Source of the DNA: Methylobacterium sp. UNC378MF
Lineage (GTDB): Bacteria; Pseudomonadota; Alphaproteobacteria; Rhizobiales; Beijerinckiaceae
Length of the DNA: 64,000 bases
Assembly: GCF_900103195.1 (NCBI RefSeq)
Contig: NZ_FMWU01000017.1
Span: 94,397 to 158,396 of the forward strand
Direction of reading: 5' to 3'
This document shows positions 16,651 through 24,899 of the stretch, one piece after another. The notes under the pieces were generated by a model. That model was not told the origin of the DNA and ran no database searches. It worked only from the letters and a program-made list of their open reading frames with translations. The translations under genes were made by a program, and so were the position numbers. The stretch's first letter is position 1; each line of letters opens with the position of its first letter.

Positions 16651-17715
16651 TTACGAGGCGTGGCCGGCGAGGCTGCCGGCATTCACCGCAGGGGCCCGGC
16701 TCGCCGACCGCGCCGGCGCCTCGGCCCGACCCGCGGCCTCGCGCAGGAAGTCCACCGTCGGCGGATCGTTGAGCCAGCCCTGGACGCGCTGCGAGATCAG
16801 GAGCTTCCGCTCGCGCCGGTCGTAATTCGCGTAGGAGGCGGCGACGAACTCGGCCCGGCTCATCGTCCGCGCGGGCCCGGACCGGCGCGTCTCCGCCTTG
16901 AAGAACAGGGCGCTGCCCGGCACGCCGTAATGCTGGGCGATCTCCGGATAGACCGGCCAACTGCCCTGGCCGCCGAGATCGTCCGGCAGGAACGCGTCGA
17001 GGTCGCATTCCTCGAAGGGCACGCCGGCCCGTGTCAGCAGCCCCCGGGCGAGGTCGGCCACCACGTACAGCTTCGTGTGGTTGATCGAGTGCATGAAGCA
17101 GCCTCGACGCGCCCACCGCGTGAGGTGCGTGTCGAGATCATACCCGGCCTGGACGCCGAGCCCGCGCAGGTACGAGACCGACTCGTCCCAGAGGTTGAAG
17201 TATCCGAGGCGCTCGAAGACCGGCTCGGAGAACAGACGCAGTGCCTGCGCCTGCGAGAAGCCGGACAGGTAGGCAAACAGCGTGATCGCCGAGTGCGAGT
17301 GCCCCATCGGCCCCGAGATCAGGCCGTTGAGCGTGACGGAATCCTGCACGCCGACATGGACGAGGTCGGGATGATAGGCGCTGAACACGATGGTCGGTAT
17401 CAGGCGGACCTTCGGGTGCGTCCGGAGCGTGTCGATGGTGCCGCCGCCCTTGAACTTGGGCAGGTAGATGCTGGTGAAGACGTGATCATAGCCGTCCGCG
17501 TGCGCCATAAGGTCGGCGAGCCGCGGGAACCGGCGCGACGCCGTGAACGCCGAGACGAAATCCACCTGCGCGTGGGGCAGCAGGTAGCGCATCGCCTTGG
17601 CGATGGACCCGGCTTGACAGACACCGATCACGAGGATGCGCGGCGAACCTGTCCGCTTCTTCCCGAACTGCGCGAGCCGGTGCCGCGCGCGCCAGAGGCT
17701 ATCGACGGTCAACAT
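16651..17715 (-). CDS. WcbI-like polysaccharide biosynthesis putative acetyltransferase
   Basis: A 354-residue protein resembling the WcbI family, whose Burkholderia member is a CoA-binding protein needed for capsule modification. Visible are the N-terminal nucleotide/CoA-like strand and loop ILVIGVCQAGSIAKAM, the PTIVFSAYHPDLVHVG block and the SINHTKLYVVADLARGLL helix region, followed by a basic C-terminal tail ERKLLISQRVQGWLND. The ATG at 17715 follows a GAGAGAGG site; a longer in-frame extension to 17940 runs into AT-rich non-coding DNA and is rejected. With the downstream hydrolase it may decorate a surface polysaccharide. Family call moderately sure; activity inferred. Confidence 0.75.
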   Translation of the reverse strand: MLTVDSLWRARHRLAQFGKKRTGSPRILVIGVCQAGSIAKAMRYLLPHAQVDFVSAFTASRRFPRLADLMAHADGYDHVFTSIYLPKFKGGGTIDTLRTHPKVRLIPTIVFSAYHPDLVHVGVQDSVTLNGLISGPMGHSHSAITLFAYLSGFSQAQALRLFSEPVFERLGYFNLWDESVSYLRGLGVQAGYDLDTHLTRWARRGCFMHSINHTKLYVVADLARGLLTRAGVPFEECDLDAFLPDDLGGQGSWPVYPEIAQHYGVPGSALFFKAETRRSGPARTMSRAEFVAASYANYDRRERKLLISQRVQGWLNDPPTVDFLREAAGRAEAPARSASRAPAVNAGSLAGHAS

Positions 17716-18518
17716 CCGGCCTCTCTCGCATGTCCGCGGGCCGTGGGCAAACGCGGCCTTTCTGCCTCGATCCGGCGATCGGAACCGCGGCGCTGACCCT
17801 GTGAAGCCCCTGCCGCTCTTCCCGATAGGCGGCCGGACGCGCGATGCACTGGACGGTCGTGGCGCGTTCCGGATTCCGCACCGTTTTACATCAAGTCCCT
17901 GCGCTCTGTGGATCTCGCGGGACGAAAAAGCTGCACGCAAGGAAATTCGTTCGCTAATCTCACCAAATTAACATCCAACTATATTCAAATCTATTAAATT
18001 TTGACTTGAAATAGATAATACCATTCGAAAAGAATTGATATATCGATGCTGCTAATGCGGGAAAAATCACGTCTTGACCATCGTTGACATTGTCAAGCCC
18101 TTGGGTGCACGATCAAATTAACGGAGCATGAAGCTCGCGGATGGCGTGCCGGCGAACATGAGGATCGTCAGGCGCCCGACGACCGAGGCGTTCCCTGGTT
18201 CGACACCCGACATCCCCGATTTCCGCGTCTCAGTCGGACGCGCCTGGATCTGAGCTGAGCGCACCCGGCAGCCCGATTCGACCTGCAGAACCGGCCTTGG
18301 CGACAACGCTGGCGATGCGGGTTAAGGCGCGCCGCATCGGCACCCCTCGGACGGTCAGTCGCAACCGCCGCTGTGGCGTTTGCCGCTCCGAGCGAAGGGC
18401 TGCGATCACGCGCGCCGCGCCGCGAAGCTATCGATCAGCGGCCAGCAAGGCGGGAGGGTGGGGGCTTCGCGTGGCAAGGACGGGGGTCGCATCGACTCGA
18501 ACGATTGGAGACTGTGCG
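17716..18518. promoter_or_regulatory. Large divergent intergenic region with an AT-rich island
   Basis: 803 bp with no convincing gene, between a WcbI-like gene (leftward) and an unknown gene (rightward). The 120 bases 17941-18060 hold 37 G or C by hand count (about 31 percent), in a window that is otherwise strongly GC-rich. The part from about 18120 to 18518 returns to high GC, and its short open frames lack ribosome-binding sites. It could be a long regulatory leader, a site for an AT-binding silencer, or the relic of acquired DNA. Confidence 0.6.
18084..18096. promoter_or_regulatory. Palindrome TTGACA-T-TGTCAA, possible operator or -35 region
   Basis: A perfect 6+6 palindrome around a single T lies on the right edge of the AT-rich island, about 420 bp before the unknown gene at 18519. 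Its left arm is a consensus -35 hexamer, but I found no good -10 box at standard spacing. The role is undetermined. Confidence 0.35.
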
Positions 18519-19199
18519 ATGGATTACGTACCTTCGATGGCCGCCGTCACGGCGAACGCCCAGAAACCACAGCATGCCGAAGCCGTCGCGCTCACAACAG
18601 CGAAGACCGTGACACCGGTACCGCCTGTGCCGCTGGATCCCCGGTCCGTCTACACACTCTCACCGGAGGCGGCCGGAGCCGTCTTCGCGCTGGCCGAGAC
18701 ACGGATCCAGGCCAGCGATGCGACGCCGCTCGACCTGCGAGACCTGCGCGGTGCACAGATCGTCGAGGTGGCAATGGCGACGGTCACGGCGACAACTCCC
18801 GTCGTCTCGCCGGAGACGACCAAGACGCTCGGCGCCTCCAACCGAAACTGGACCGAAGATGTAAGGCTGGACCATAATCCGACCCGCATCGTCGGGACCG
18901 ATACAGTCGTGAAATACGACAATCCACGGGTGATCGCCGCCTGGAGCGCGGCCTTCCCTGAGGTGGCCGGACGGAAGTTCCGCGGCCTTCAGCTGCCCGA
19001 CGCAGATCTCCGCTCCGCCTTGAGCGAGGCCGCAGCAGATGCGGGTCTCGACGGGCTGGCGGCGGAAATTTACCTCCTCTGCAACAGCGCACATTTCGAG
19101 ACCATCAGCCAGGATCACCCGAGGACACATATCAACTGGATCAATGTCGATAACGACGACATTGTCGTGTTCTGGCCAAAACACCCCGACGCAGAGTAG
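18519..19199 (+). CDS. Hypothetical protein, 226 residues, no recognised domain
   Basis: I do not recognise this protein. The ATG at 18519 has a TTGGAG site at good spacing; the in-frame stretch upstream to 18297 is arginine-rich and looks non-coding. The first 60 residues are low complexity (Ala, Thr, Val, Pro; VTPVPPVPLDP), without a clear signal peptide or membrane helix. The C-terminal half is better ordered: NPRVIAAWSAAFPEVAGRKF, LQLPDADLRSALSEAAADAGLDGLAAEIYLL, then acidic WINVDNDDIVVFWPKHPDAE. A flexible N-terminal tail with a compact C-terminal domain is likely. It stands alone, downstream of an AT-rich island and convergent with dgdR. Confidence 0.6.
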   Translation: MDYVPSMAAVTANAQKPQHAEAVALTTAKTVTPVPPVPLDPRSVYTLSPEAAGAVFALAETRIQASDATPLDLRDLRGAQIVEVAMATVTATTPVVSPETTKTLGASNRNWTEDVRLDHNPTRIVGTDTVVKYDNPRVIAAWSAAFPEVAGRKFRGLQLPDADLRSALSEAAADAGLDGLAAEIYLLCNSAHFETISQDHPRTHINWINVDNDDIVVFWPKHPDAE

Positions 19200-19270
19200 G
19201 TCCTGGCCTCCGGCCGCTCAAAGCCACATCGGGCCAGCCGATCGGAGTTCCTTGCCGAACGACCGCTCGG

Positions 19271-20125
19271 TCAGAGCGTCGGCAGGACCGACCGAACGTG
19301 CGCGGCGAAAGCGCGTGTCAGCGGTGCGGCGTGCGGCTCATCCATGTGGATCGTCACGCCGATGCTCGGTAGCGCGGGCAGACCGCTGCCGCGGGTCAGA
19401 ATGTGCAGGTCGCGGGGGACCGCGGCCCGGGTCAGAACAGCGACGGCCTGTGCGGAGCGCGCCACGGCAAGAAGCCCCGACAGGCTGCTACTCGCATAGG
19501 CGATCCGGTATGCACGGCCGGCGGCGTCGAGGGCGGCACGCGCCGCCCTGTGGTCGAGGGTATCGGGGTCGCCCAGCGCGAGGGGCAGGGGATCCAGCCG
19601 AGTCGCCGGAACACCGCGCAGCGAGACCCAAACGAGATCCTCCCGCCTCAAGATGTCCCGCCCGGCCGCGAGCGGGGCGGAGACGAGCGCCAGATCGAGC
19701 CCGCCGCGTTGCAGGCGTTCCGCGAGACGGGGCGTCGCGGCGCAAACCACTTCGATGGCCGCTTCGGGGTGATGACGCGCAAAACCACGCAGGAGCCCTG
19801 GAAGGAACGCCTGCGCATAATCATCCGGGCAACCGAATCGCAGAGTGCCGTTGAGGCTCTGGCCGGACAATTCCGCCACGGCGTCGTCATGCGAGGCGAG
19901 GATCCGGCGCGCATGGACCAGAAGGCGCTCCCCCTGGACCGTCAGGACGACGCCGCGTCCGGTTCGTCGCAGCAGCGGTTGCGCGAGGAGGTCCTCCATG
20001 CGCTTCATCTGCATGCTGAGCGCGGCCTGACTCCGGCTAACCCGCTCCGCGGCACGGCTGAGGGCTCCGGTTTCCGCCACCGCAACGAAGCTGCGCAGCA
20101 GGTCGATGTCGAGATTTTGCGCCAT
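19271..20125 (-). CDS. dgdR: LysR-family regulator, probable DgdR repressor of dgdA
   Basis: A 284-residue LysR-type regulator. The winged helix-turn-helix occupies residues 5-65 (LLRSFVAVAETGALSRAAERVSRSQAALSMQMKRME) and the rest is the periplasmic-binding-like effector domain. It is divergent from dgdA, and in Burkholderia cepacia a LysR-family DgdR encoded beside dgdA represses it until dialkylglycines are present (established knowledge). A palindrome of LysR type lies 8-26 bp upstream of its own start. The name rests on context and should be taken as probable. Confidence 0.85.
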   Translation of the reverse strand: MAQNLDIDLLRSFVAVAETGALSRAAERVSRSQAALSMQMKRMEDLLAQPLLRRTGRGVVLTVQGERLLVHARRILASHDDAVAELSGQSLNGTLRFGCPDDYAQAFLPGLLRGFARHHPEAAIEVVCAATPRLAERLQRGGLDLALVSAPLAAGRDILRREDLVWVSLRGVPATRLDPLPLALGDPDTLDHRAARAALDAAGRAYRIAYASSSLSGLLAVARSAQAVAVLTRAAVPRDLHILTRGSGLPALPSIGVTIHMDEPHAAPLTRAFAAHVRSVLPTL

Positions 20126-20132
20126 CAGGTTC

Positions 20133-20151
20133 TCTGAACTCTCGGTTCAGA
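20133..20151. promoter_or_regulatory. LysR-type operator candidate in the dgdR-dgdA intergenic region
   Basis: The perfect inverted repeat TCTGAAC-N5-GTTCAGA fits the T-N11-A style of LysR-family boxes. It lies between the divergent genes, next to dgdR and about 65 bp before dgdA. A related half-site, GGATTCAG, follows near 20167. It would suit autoregulation of dgdR and control of dgdA. Confidence 0.6.
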
Positions 20152-20217
20152 AATATAAGGTTTTCTGGATTCAGCCGCGGTTCTAGCATCGCCTTACTCC
20201 GGTGGGGAGGAGGATCG

Positions 20218-21522
20218 ATGACGACGCAGAATGACGACCCTGATTTCTGGTCCCGTGCGCGGCGGCATCTGGTGCGCTACGGTGGAACCTTTGCCCCGGT
20301 CGTCATAGAACGGGCGGCGGGCAGCTTCGTCTACGACGTCGAGGGCCGGAAGATCCTCGACTTCACCTCTGGCCAGATGAGCGCGATCCTGGGCCACGGA
20401 CACCCAGAGATTGCCGCCGTCGTGGCGCACCATGTCAGGCATCTCGACCATCTGTTCAGCGGCATGCTGAGCCGTCCCGTGGTCGATCTCGCGACGGAAT
20501 TGGCCGGGATCGCTCCCGGCCGTCTGGAACGAACCCTTCTGCTGACCACCGGTGCCGAGGCCAACGAGGCCGCGCTGCGTATGGCCAAGCTCGCTACCGG
20601 CGGTTGGGAAATCGTCGGCTTCGCCCAGTCCTGGCACGGCATGACGGCGGGAGCTGCGGCGGCGACCTACAGCGCCGGCCGCAAGGGCTACGGCCCCGCT
20701 TCCGTCGGGTCCTTCGCGATCCCTGCGCCGAACGCCTACCGCCCCACCTTCGAAAAAGATGGGGCTTCAGATTGGCAGACCGAACTCGATTACGCGTTCG
20801 CCCTGGTTGACCGGCAGTCGACCGGCAACCTTGCGGCCTTTCTGGCGGAGCCGATCCTCAGTTCCGGCGGCATTCTCGAGCTTCCGCCCGGCTATTTGGC
20901 GGCGCTCAAGCGCAAATGCGTGGAGCGGGGCATGCTGCTGATTCTCGATGAGGCCCAGACGGGGGTCGGCCGCACCGGCCTGATGTTCGCGTGCGAGCGG
21001 GACGGGGTTGTACCGGACATCCTCACCCTGTCGAAGACCCTGGGCGCCGGCCTGCCGCTCGCGGCGGTCATGACCACGCCGGAGATCGAGGATCTCTGCC
21101 ACGCCCGCGGGTTCCTGTTCTACACCACACACGTCTCCGATCCTCTTCCCGCAGCAGTCGGCCTCAAGGTGCTGGAGATCGTCCGGCGCGACGGCCTCGT
21201 GGCGCGGGCCAAGGAGGCCGGGACCCGGCTCGACGCCCGAATGCGGGCGCTCCAGCAGCGCTTCTCCTGCATCGGCGACGTGCGTGGGCGTGGCCTCCTG
21301 CAAGGCGTCGAGATCGTTGCCGACAGGGCCACGAAGGTCCCGGCCCCGGAACTCGGTGACGCGATTACCCGGCGCTGCCTCGAACTCGGGCTGAGCATGA
21401 ACATCGTGCAGTTGCCGGGCACGGGCGGCGTGTTCCGCATCGCCCCGCCGCTGACCGCCACGAATGAGGAGATCGACCTCGGTGTCGATATTCTGGAACG
21501 GGCAATCGAGCTTTCGATCTGA
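20218..21522 (+). CDS. dgdA: 2,2-dialkylglycine decarboxylase (pyruvate-dependent aminotransferase class III)
   Basis: A 434-residue PLP enzyme that decarboxylates 2,2-dialkylglycines such as 2-aminoisobutyrate to ketones and passes the amino group to pyruvate, giving alanine. The sequence follows the Burkholderia cepacia enzyme closely from my memory of it, with every known active-site residue at a +1 offset: Gln53, Trp139, Asp244, Gln247 and the PLP lysine Lys273 in LTLSKTLGAG. The phrases LDFTSGQMSAILGH and FYTTHVSDPLPAAVG are diagnostic of this enzyme rather than of general class III transaminases. It has a strong GGGGAGGAGG site and is divergent from its probable regulator. Confidence 0.92.
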   Translation: MTTQNDDPDFWSRARRHLVRYGGTFAPVVIERAAGSFVYDVEGRKILDFTSGQMSAILGHGHPEIAAVVAHHVRHLDHLFSGMLSRPVVDLATELAGIAPGRLERTLLLTTGAEANEAALRMAKLATGGWEIVGFAQSWHGMTAGAAAATYSAGRKGYGPASVGSFAIPAPNAYRPTFEKDGASDWQTELDYAFALVDRQSTGNLAAFLAEPILSSGGILELPPGYLAALKRKCVERGMLLILDEAQTGVGRTGLMFACERDGVVPDILTLSKTLGAGLPLAAVMTTPEIEDLCHARGFLFYTTHVSDPLPAAVGLKVLEIVRRDGLVARAKEAGTRLDARMRALQQRFSCIGDVRGRGLLQGVEIVADRATKVPAPELGDAITRRCLELGLSMNIVQLPGTGGVFRIAPPLTATNEEIDLGVDILERAIELSI

Positions 21523-21682
21523 CAAGCACCGGATCGAACCGCCGCGACGCCCTCGGCGCGAGCGCGGCGGAGCGCGTTAGGACAGCTCGCTATCGTGGAT
21601 CGCAGCGCTCCTTGCTGGCTTCGCCGCGCTCACGAGGGCGGTGAGCACCAGCCCCGACCTTCGAAGTGCAGCCACGAGCGTT

Positions 21683-23548
21683 TCAGGCAGCTTCGATCTC
21701 CGCGCTCACAGTCAGCCACTCCTCCTCGGCGGAGGCGAGCGCGCTCGACGCGTCCGCACGCATCTTGGCGATCTCGCCGGCCTTGACAGCATTCTCGCGG
21801 AAGGCGGATCCGTCCTCCAGGGCGGCGTCGATCTTCTGAATCGCCGCCGTCAGCTTGGCCATCCGCGCCTCGATGGCCTCCAGGCGCTTGCGCAGCGGCG
21901 CGAGGGCTGCGCGGCGCTCGACGCCGGCGCGCCGTGCCTCGGCCTTCTGGCCGCCGGACGTCTCGGTGTCGCGCTCGTCCTCGCGGTCCGGACCCGACAG
22001 GACGAAGCGCCGATAATCGTCCATGTCGCCGTCGAAGGCCTTCACCGTGCCGTCCGCGACCAGCCACAGCCGGTCGGCGCAGGCCTCGACCAGGAAGCGG
22101 TCGTGAGAGACGAGGATGACCGCGCCCTCGTAGTCGTTGATCGCCTCCACGAGGGCCTGCCGGCTCTCGATATCGAGGTGGTTGGTCGGCTCGTCCAGGA
22201 TCAGGAGGTGCGGGCCGTGAAAGGCTGCCAGTCCCATGAGCAGCCGCGCCTTCTCGCCGCCCGAGAGCTTCTCGACCGGCGTATCGGCCTTGTTGGCTCC
22301 AAATCCGAGACGCGCGGTGGCGGCACGCACCTTCGCTTCGGGCACGTCCGGCATCAGGGTCCGGACATGCGCATAGGCGCTCTCGGTGGGCCGCAACTCG
22401 TCGAGCTGATGCTGTGCAAAATAGGCGACCTCCATCTTGGAGGAGCGCTTGAGCTCGCCGGCGACGGGTCCGAGCCGGCCGCCAATCAGCTTGCAGAAGG
22501 TCGACTTGCCGTTGCCGTTGGCGCCCAGCAGCGCCACCCGGTCATCCGGCGCGAGGCTCAGGTCGAGACCCGTCAGGACGACCCGATCCCCGTAACCGGC
22601 CTTCACGCGCTCCATCGCGACGATCGGCGGCGACAGAGGCTTCTCCGGGCTCGGAAGGTGGATCACCGGCACGTCGTCATCGAGCAGCGCCGCGATCGGC
22701 TCCATCTTGGCCAGGCGCTTCATCCGCGACTGGGCTTGGCGCGCCTTGGTGGCCTTGGCTTTGAACCGGTCGATGAAGCTCTGGAGATGCGCGCGCTCGG
22801 CATCCTGCTTGGCTTTCGCCTTGGCCTGGAGGACCCGCTTCTCCGAGAGCTGCTTGGCAAAGCTCGAATACCCGCCGCGATAGATGGTCAGCTTGCCACG
22901 GTCGAGGTGCAGAATGTGGTCGACGCTGGTGTCGAGCAGGTCGCGATCGTGGCTGATGATGATCGCAGTCCGTGGATAGCGCTCCAGGTAATCGTACAGC
23001 CAGAGCGTGCCTTCGATGTCGAGGTAGTTGGTCGGCTCGTCGAGGAGCAGCAGGTCAGGCTCCGAGAACAGCACGGCGGCCAGCGCCACGCGCATCCGCC
23101 AGCCGCCTGAGAAGTCCGAGCAGGGCCGCGCCTGGGCAGCCGCATCGAACCCGAGGCCATGCAGGATCGCGGCGGCGCGGGCCGGCGCCGAGTGGGCACC
23201 GATATCGACGAGCCGCGTCTCGATCTCGGCCCGGCGCAACCCGTCCGCATGCTCAGCCTCCGCCATCAAGCTGGCGCGCTCCGTGTCGGCGGCGAGTACG
23301 ACAGTGTGCAGCGTCTCCGGCCCGGCCGGAGCTTCCTGGGCGACCGCGCCGATTCGCATGCCCTTGGGCAGCGCGACGGATTTCGCATCCACCGGCAAGT
23401 CGCCGAGAATGGCCTTGAACAGCGTGGTCTTGCCAGCCCCGTTGCGACCGACGAGCCCGACCCGCGCTCCTTCCGGGATCGTGAAGTTCGCGGAATCGAG
23501 GATCAGACGGTCGCCGATGCGATAGGTAAGGTCGTTGACGCGCAGCAT
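21683..23548 (-). CDS. ABC-F family ATPase (Uup/YheS-like), ribosome-associated
   Basis: A 621-residue soluble protein with two ABC cassettes and no membrane segment. Walker A motifs are GRNGAGKTT near residue 35 and GANGNGKST near 340; signatures are SDFSGGWRMR and EKLSGGEKAR; Walker B are LLLLDEPTNYLDIE and LLILDEPTNHLDIE. The linker between cassettes (QAKAKAKQDAERAHLQSFIDRFKAKATKARQAQSR) is the charged P-site tRNA interaction motif of ABC-F proteins. The C-terminal 80 residues form a charged helix pair. ABC-F proteins act at the ribosome, in relieving stalls or, in some cases, drug protection. Which one applies here is unknown. Monocistronic. Confidence 0.92.
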   Translation of the reverse strand: MLRVNDLTYRIGDRLILDSANFTIPEGARVGLVGRNGAGKTTLFKAILGDLPVDAKSVALPKGMRIGAVAQEAPAGPETLHTVVLAADTERASLMAEAEHADGLRRAEIETRLVDIGAHSAPARAAAILHGLGFDAAAQARPCSDFSGGWRMRVALAAVLFSEPDLLLLDEPTNYLDIEGTLWLYDYLERYPRTAIIISHDRDLLDTSVDHILHLDRGKLTIYRGGYSSFAKQLSEKRVLQAKAKAKQDAERAHLQSFIDRFKAKATKARQAQSRMKRLAKMEPIAALLDDDVPVIHLPSPEKPLSPPIVAMERVKAGYGDRVVLTGLDLSLAPDDRVALLGANGNGKSTFCKLIGGRLGPVAGELKRSSKMEVAYFAQHQLDELRPTESAYAHVRTLMPDVPEAKVRAATARLGFGANKADTPVEKLSGGEKARLLMGLAAFHGPHLLILDEPTNHLDIESRQALVEAINDYEGAVILVSHDRFLVEACADRLWLVADGTVKAFDGDMDDYRRFVLSGPDREDERDTETSGGQKAEARRAGVERRAALAPLRKRLEAIEARMAKLTAAIQKIDAALEDGSAFRENAVKAGEIAKMRADASSALASAEEEWLTVSAEIEAA

Positions 23549-23815
23549 GACGGCGTTCTGGCGGTCCGGACGCGGCGAGGCAAGCGCCGCAACCGCGCGA
23601 ACCGGTCACCATCCCCGCGGCGATCCGGTTCTCCAGATCGTTGCCTATTTGAAGCGGTGAACACCTGATTCGACGGCCGGATTTTTAACGGAATGCCATC
23701 AAATCTGCGGCGAGTTCTGTGCATCCTGTCGGGGATCTGCTGATCTTTGGTCCGACAGCGTACATGAGCCGCTCGATTGGATTCCCGGGAAGGGGGCGAG
23801 CGAGAGGGGGGGATA

Positions 23816-24880
23816 TTGGGCCAGACCCTGATCTTGACCGACGATGTCGAGCGCGGCGAGCGGCTCGCGCGCAATCTCGGCGGTGGCAAGTCCGTGGCAT
23901 TGCATGATCTCTACGGCGATGCCGTTCCGCCGCCGGGAGCCGCGCTGATCATCAGCGACGTCAGCGCGTTGACGTCCGAATCGGTACGCCGCCTGCGCGA
24001 GGCCTTGTCGGTGACGCGGGGTCCGGGGACACCGTTCCTCGCGCTCATCCACGGTAATCTCGGTCGCGGCGAGATCCAGGCGACCGCCCTCGGCGCAACG
24101 CGGGTGATGCCGGCCGCCACGGCGAGCGCCATGCTACTGAATGCGGTCGCCACCCTGACCAACAGCAAGCCGGACCCGCGCTCGGCTGCCAACTGGCGGC
24201 ACCAAGTTCAGGAAGCCCGCTCGGTCTTCGTAAGCCTGTTTCGTGCCGATCAGGCGCCGCCGGCCGCGGTCGTCGAAACCGGCGCCGACCTGGTCAATCA
24301 GGCGGTCCGCGAGGCGAAGGTGCGGGACTGGCTGAAGATCGTCGCGAGCTTCGACGACGTCACCCACCGGCATTGCCTGAGCGTGGCCGGAATTGCCGCA
24401 GAATTCGCCCGGGCCTTGGGGCTCAAAGAGGCCGATTCCCGCTACCTCGTCAAAGGCGCACTGCTCCACGACATCGGAAAGGCCAAGATCCCCCTCGCAA
24501 TCCTGAACAAGCCGGCTCCGCTGACGCCGGCAGAGCGCAGCGAGATGGATCGTCACCCGACCCTCGGTCACGCCATGCTGCTAACGGGCGACTACGACGC
24601 TCTGACGCTGGCGGTCGTCCGCTCGCACCACGAATATCTCGACGGCTCAGGCTATCCGGACGGCCTGCGCGGGCAGCAGATCCCGGATCTGGTCCGGCTG
24701 ATCACCATTTGCGACATCTTCGCCGCGCTCATCGAGGCACGACCCTATAAGGCGCCGAAATCCCCGCGGGAGGCCTACGCGATCCTGAGTCAGATGAACG
24801 CGAAGCTCGACGCGGATCTGGTCCGCGCCTTCGGCGCGGTCGCTGTTGCCTGCGACACGCCGTTCCGCGCCTCCGCCTGA
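23816..24880 (+). CDS. HD-GYP domain protein with degenerate receiver, probable c-di-GMP phosphodiesterase
   Basis: With the TTG at 23816 as start (preceded by a GAGAGGGGGGG site) the protein has 354 residues. Residues 3-115 look like a response-regulator receiver: the acidic pair in LTDDVERG and an aspartate at about 48 (LIISDVSAL) are kept, but the conserved lysine near the end (GATRVMPAAT) is missing, so it may not be phosphorylated normally. The HD-GYP domain follows, with LLHDIGKAKIP (His218-Asp219) and HHEYLDGSGYPDGL at about 271-284, the metal and GYP residues for c-di-GMP hydrolysis. A 13-residue longer start at 23777 is possible. It converges on the LpxC-like gene. Confidence 0.85.
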   Translation: MGQTLILTDDVERGERLARNLGGGKSVALHDLYGDAVPPPGAALIISDVSALTSESVRRLREALSVTRGPGTPFLALIHGNLGRGEIQATALGATRVMPAATASAMLLNAVATLTNSKPDPRSAANWRHQVQEARSVFVSLFRADQAPPAAVVETGADLVNQAVREAKVRDWLKIVASFDDVTHRHCLSVAGIAAEFARALGLKEADSRYLVKGALLHDIGKAKIPLAILNKPAPLTPAERSEMDRHPTLGHAMLLTGDYDALTLAVVRSHHEYLDGSGYPDGLRGQQIPDLVRLITICDIFAALIEARPYKAPKSPREAYAILSQMNAKLDADLVRAFGAVAVACDTPFRASA

Positions 24881-24899
24881 GGTCGCTTTTGGCCGCCGC

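Noticed and set aside
17716..17940. N-terminal extension of the WcbI-like protein
   Set aside because: The extension enters AT-rich DNA, lacks conserved content, and the ATG at 17715 has a good GAGAGAGG site.
18118..18306. 62-residue leftward open frame in the big intergenic region
   Set aside because: No ribosome-binding site, odd composition, and it would start inside GC-rich non-coding DNA.
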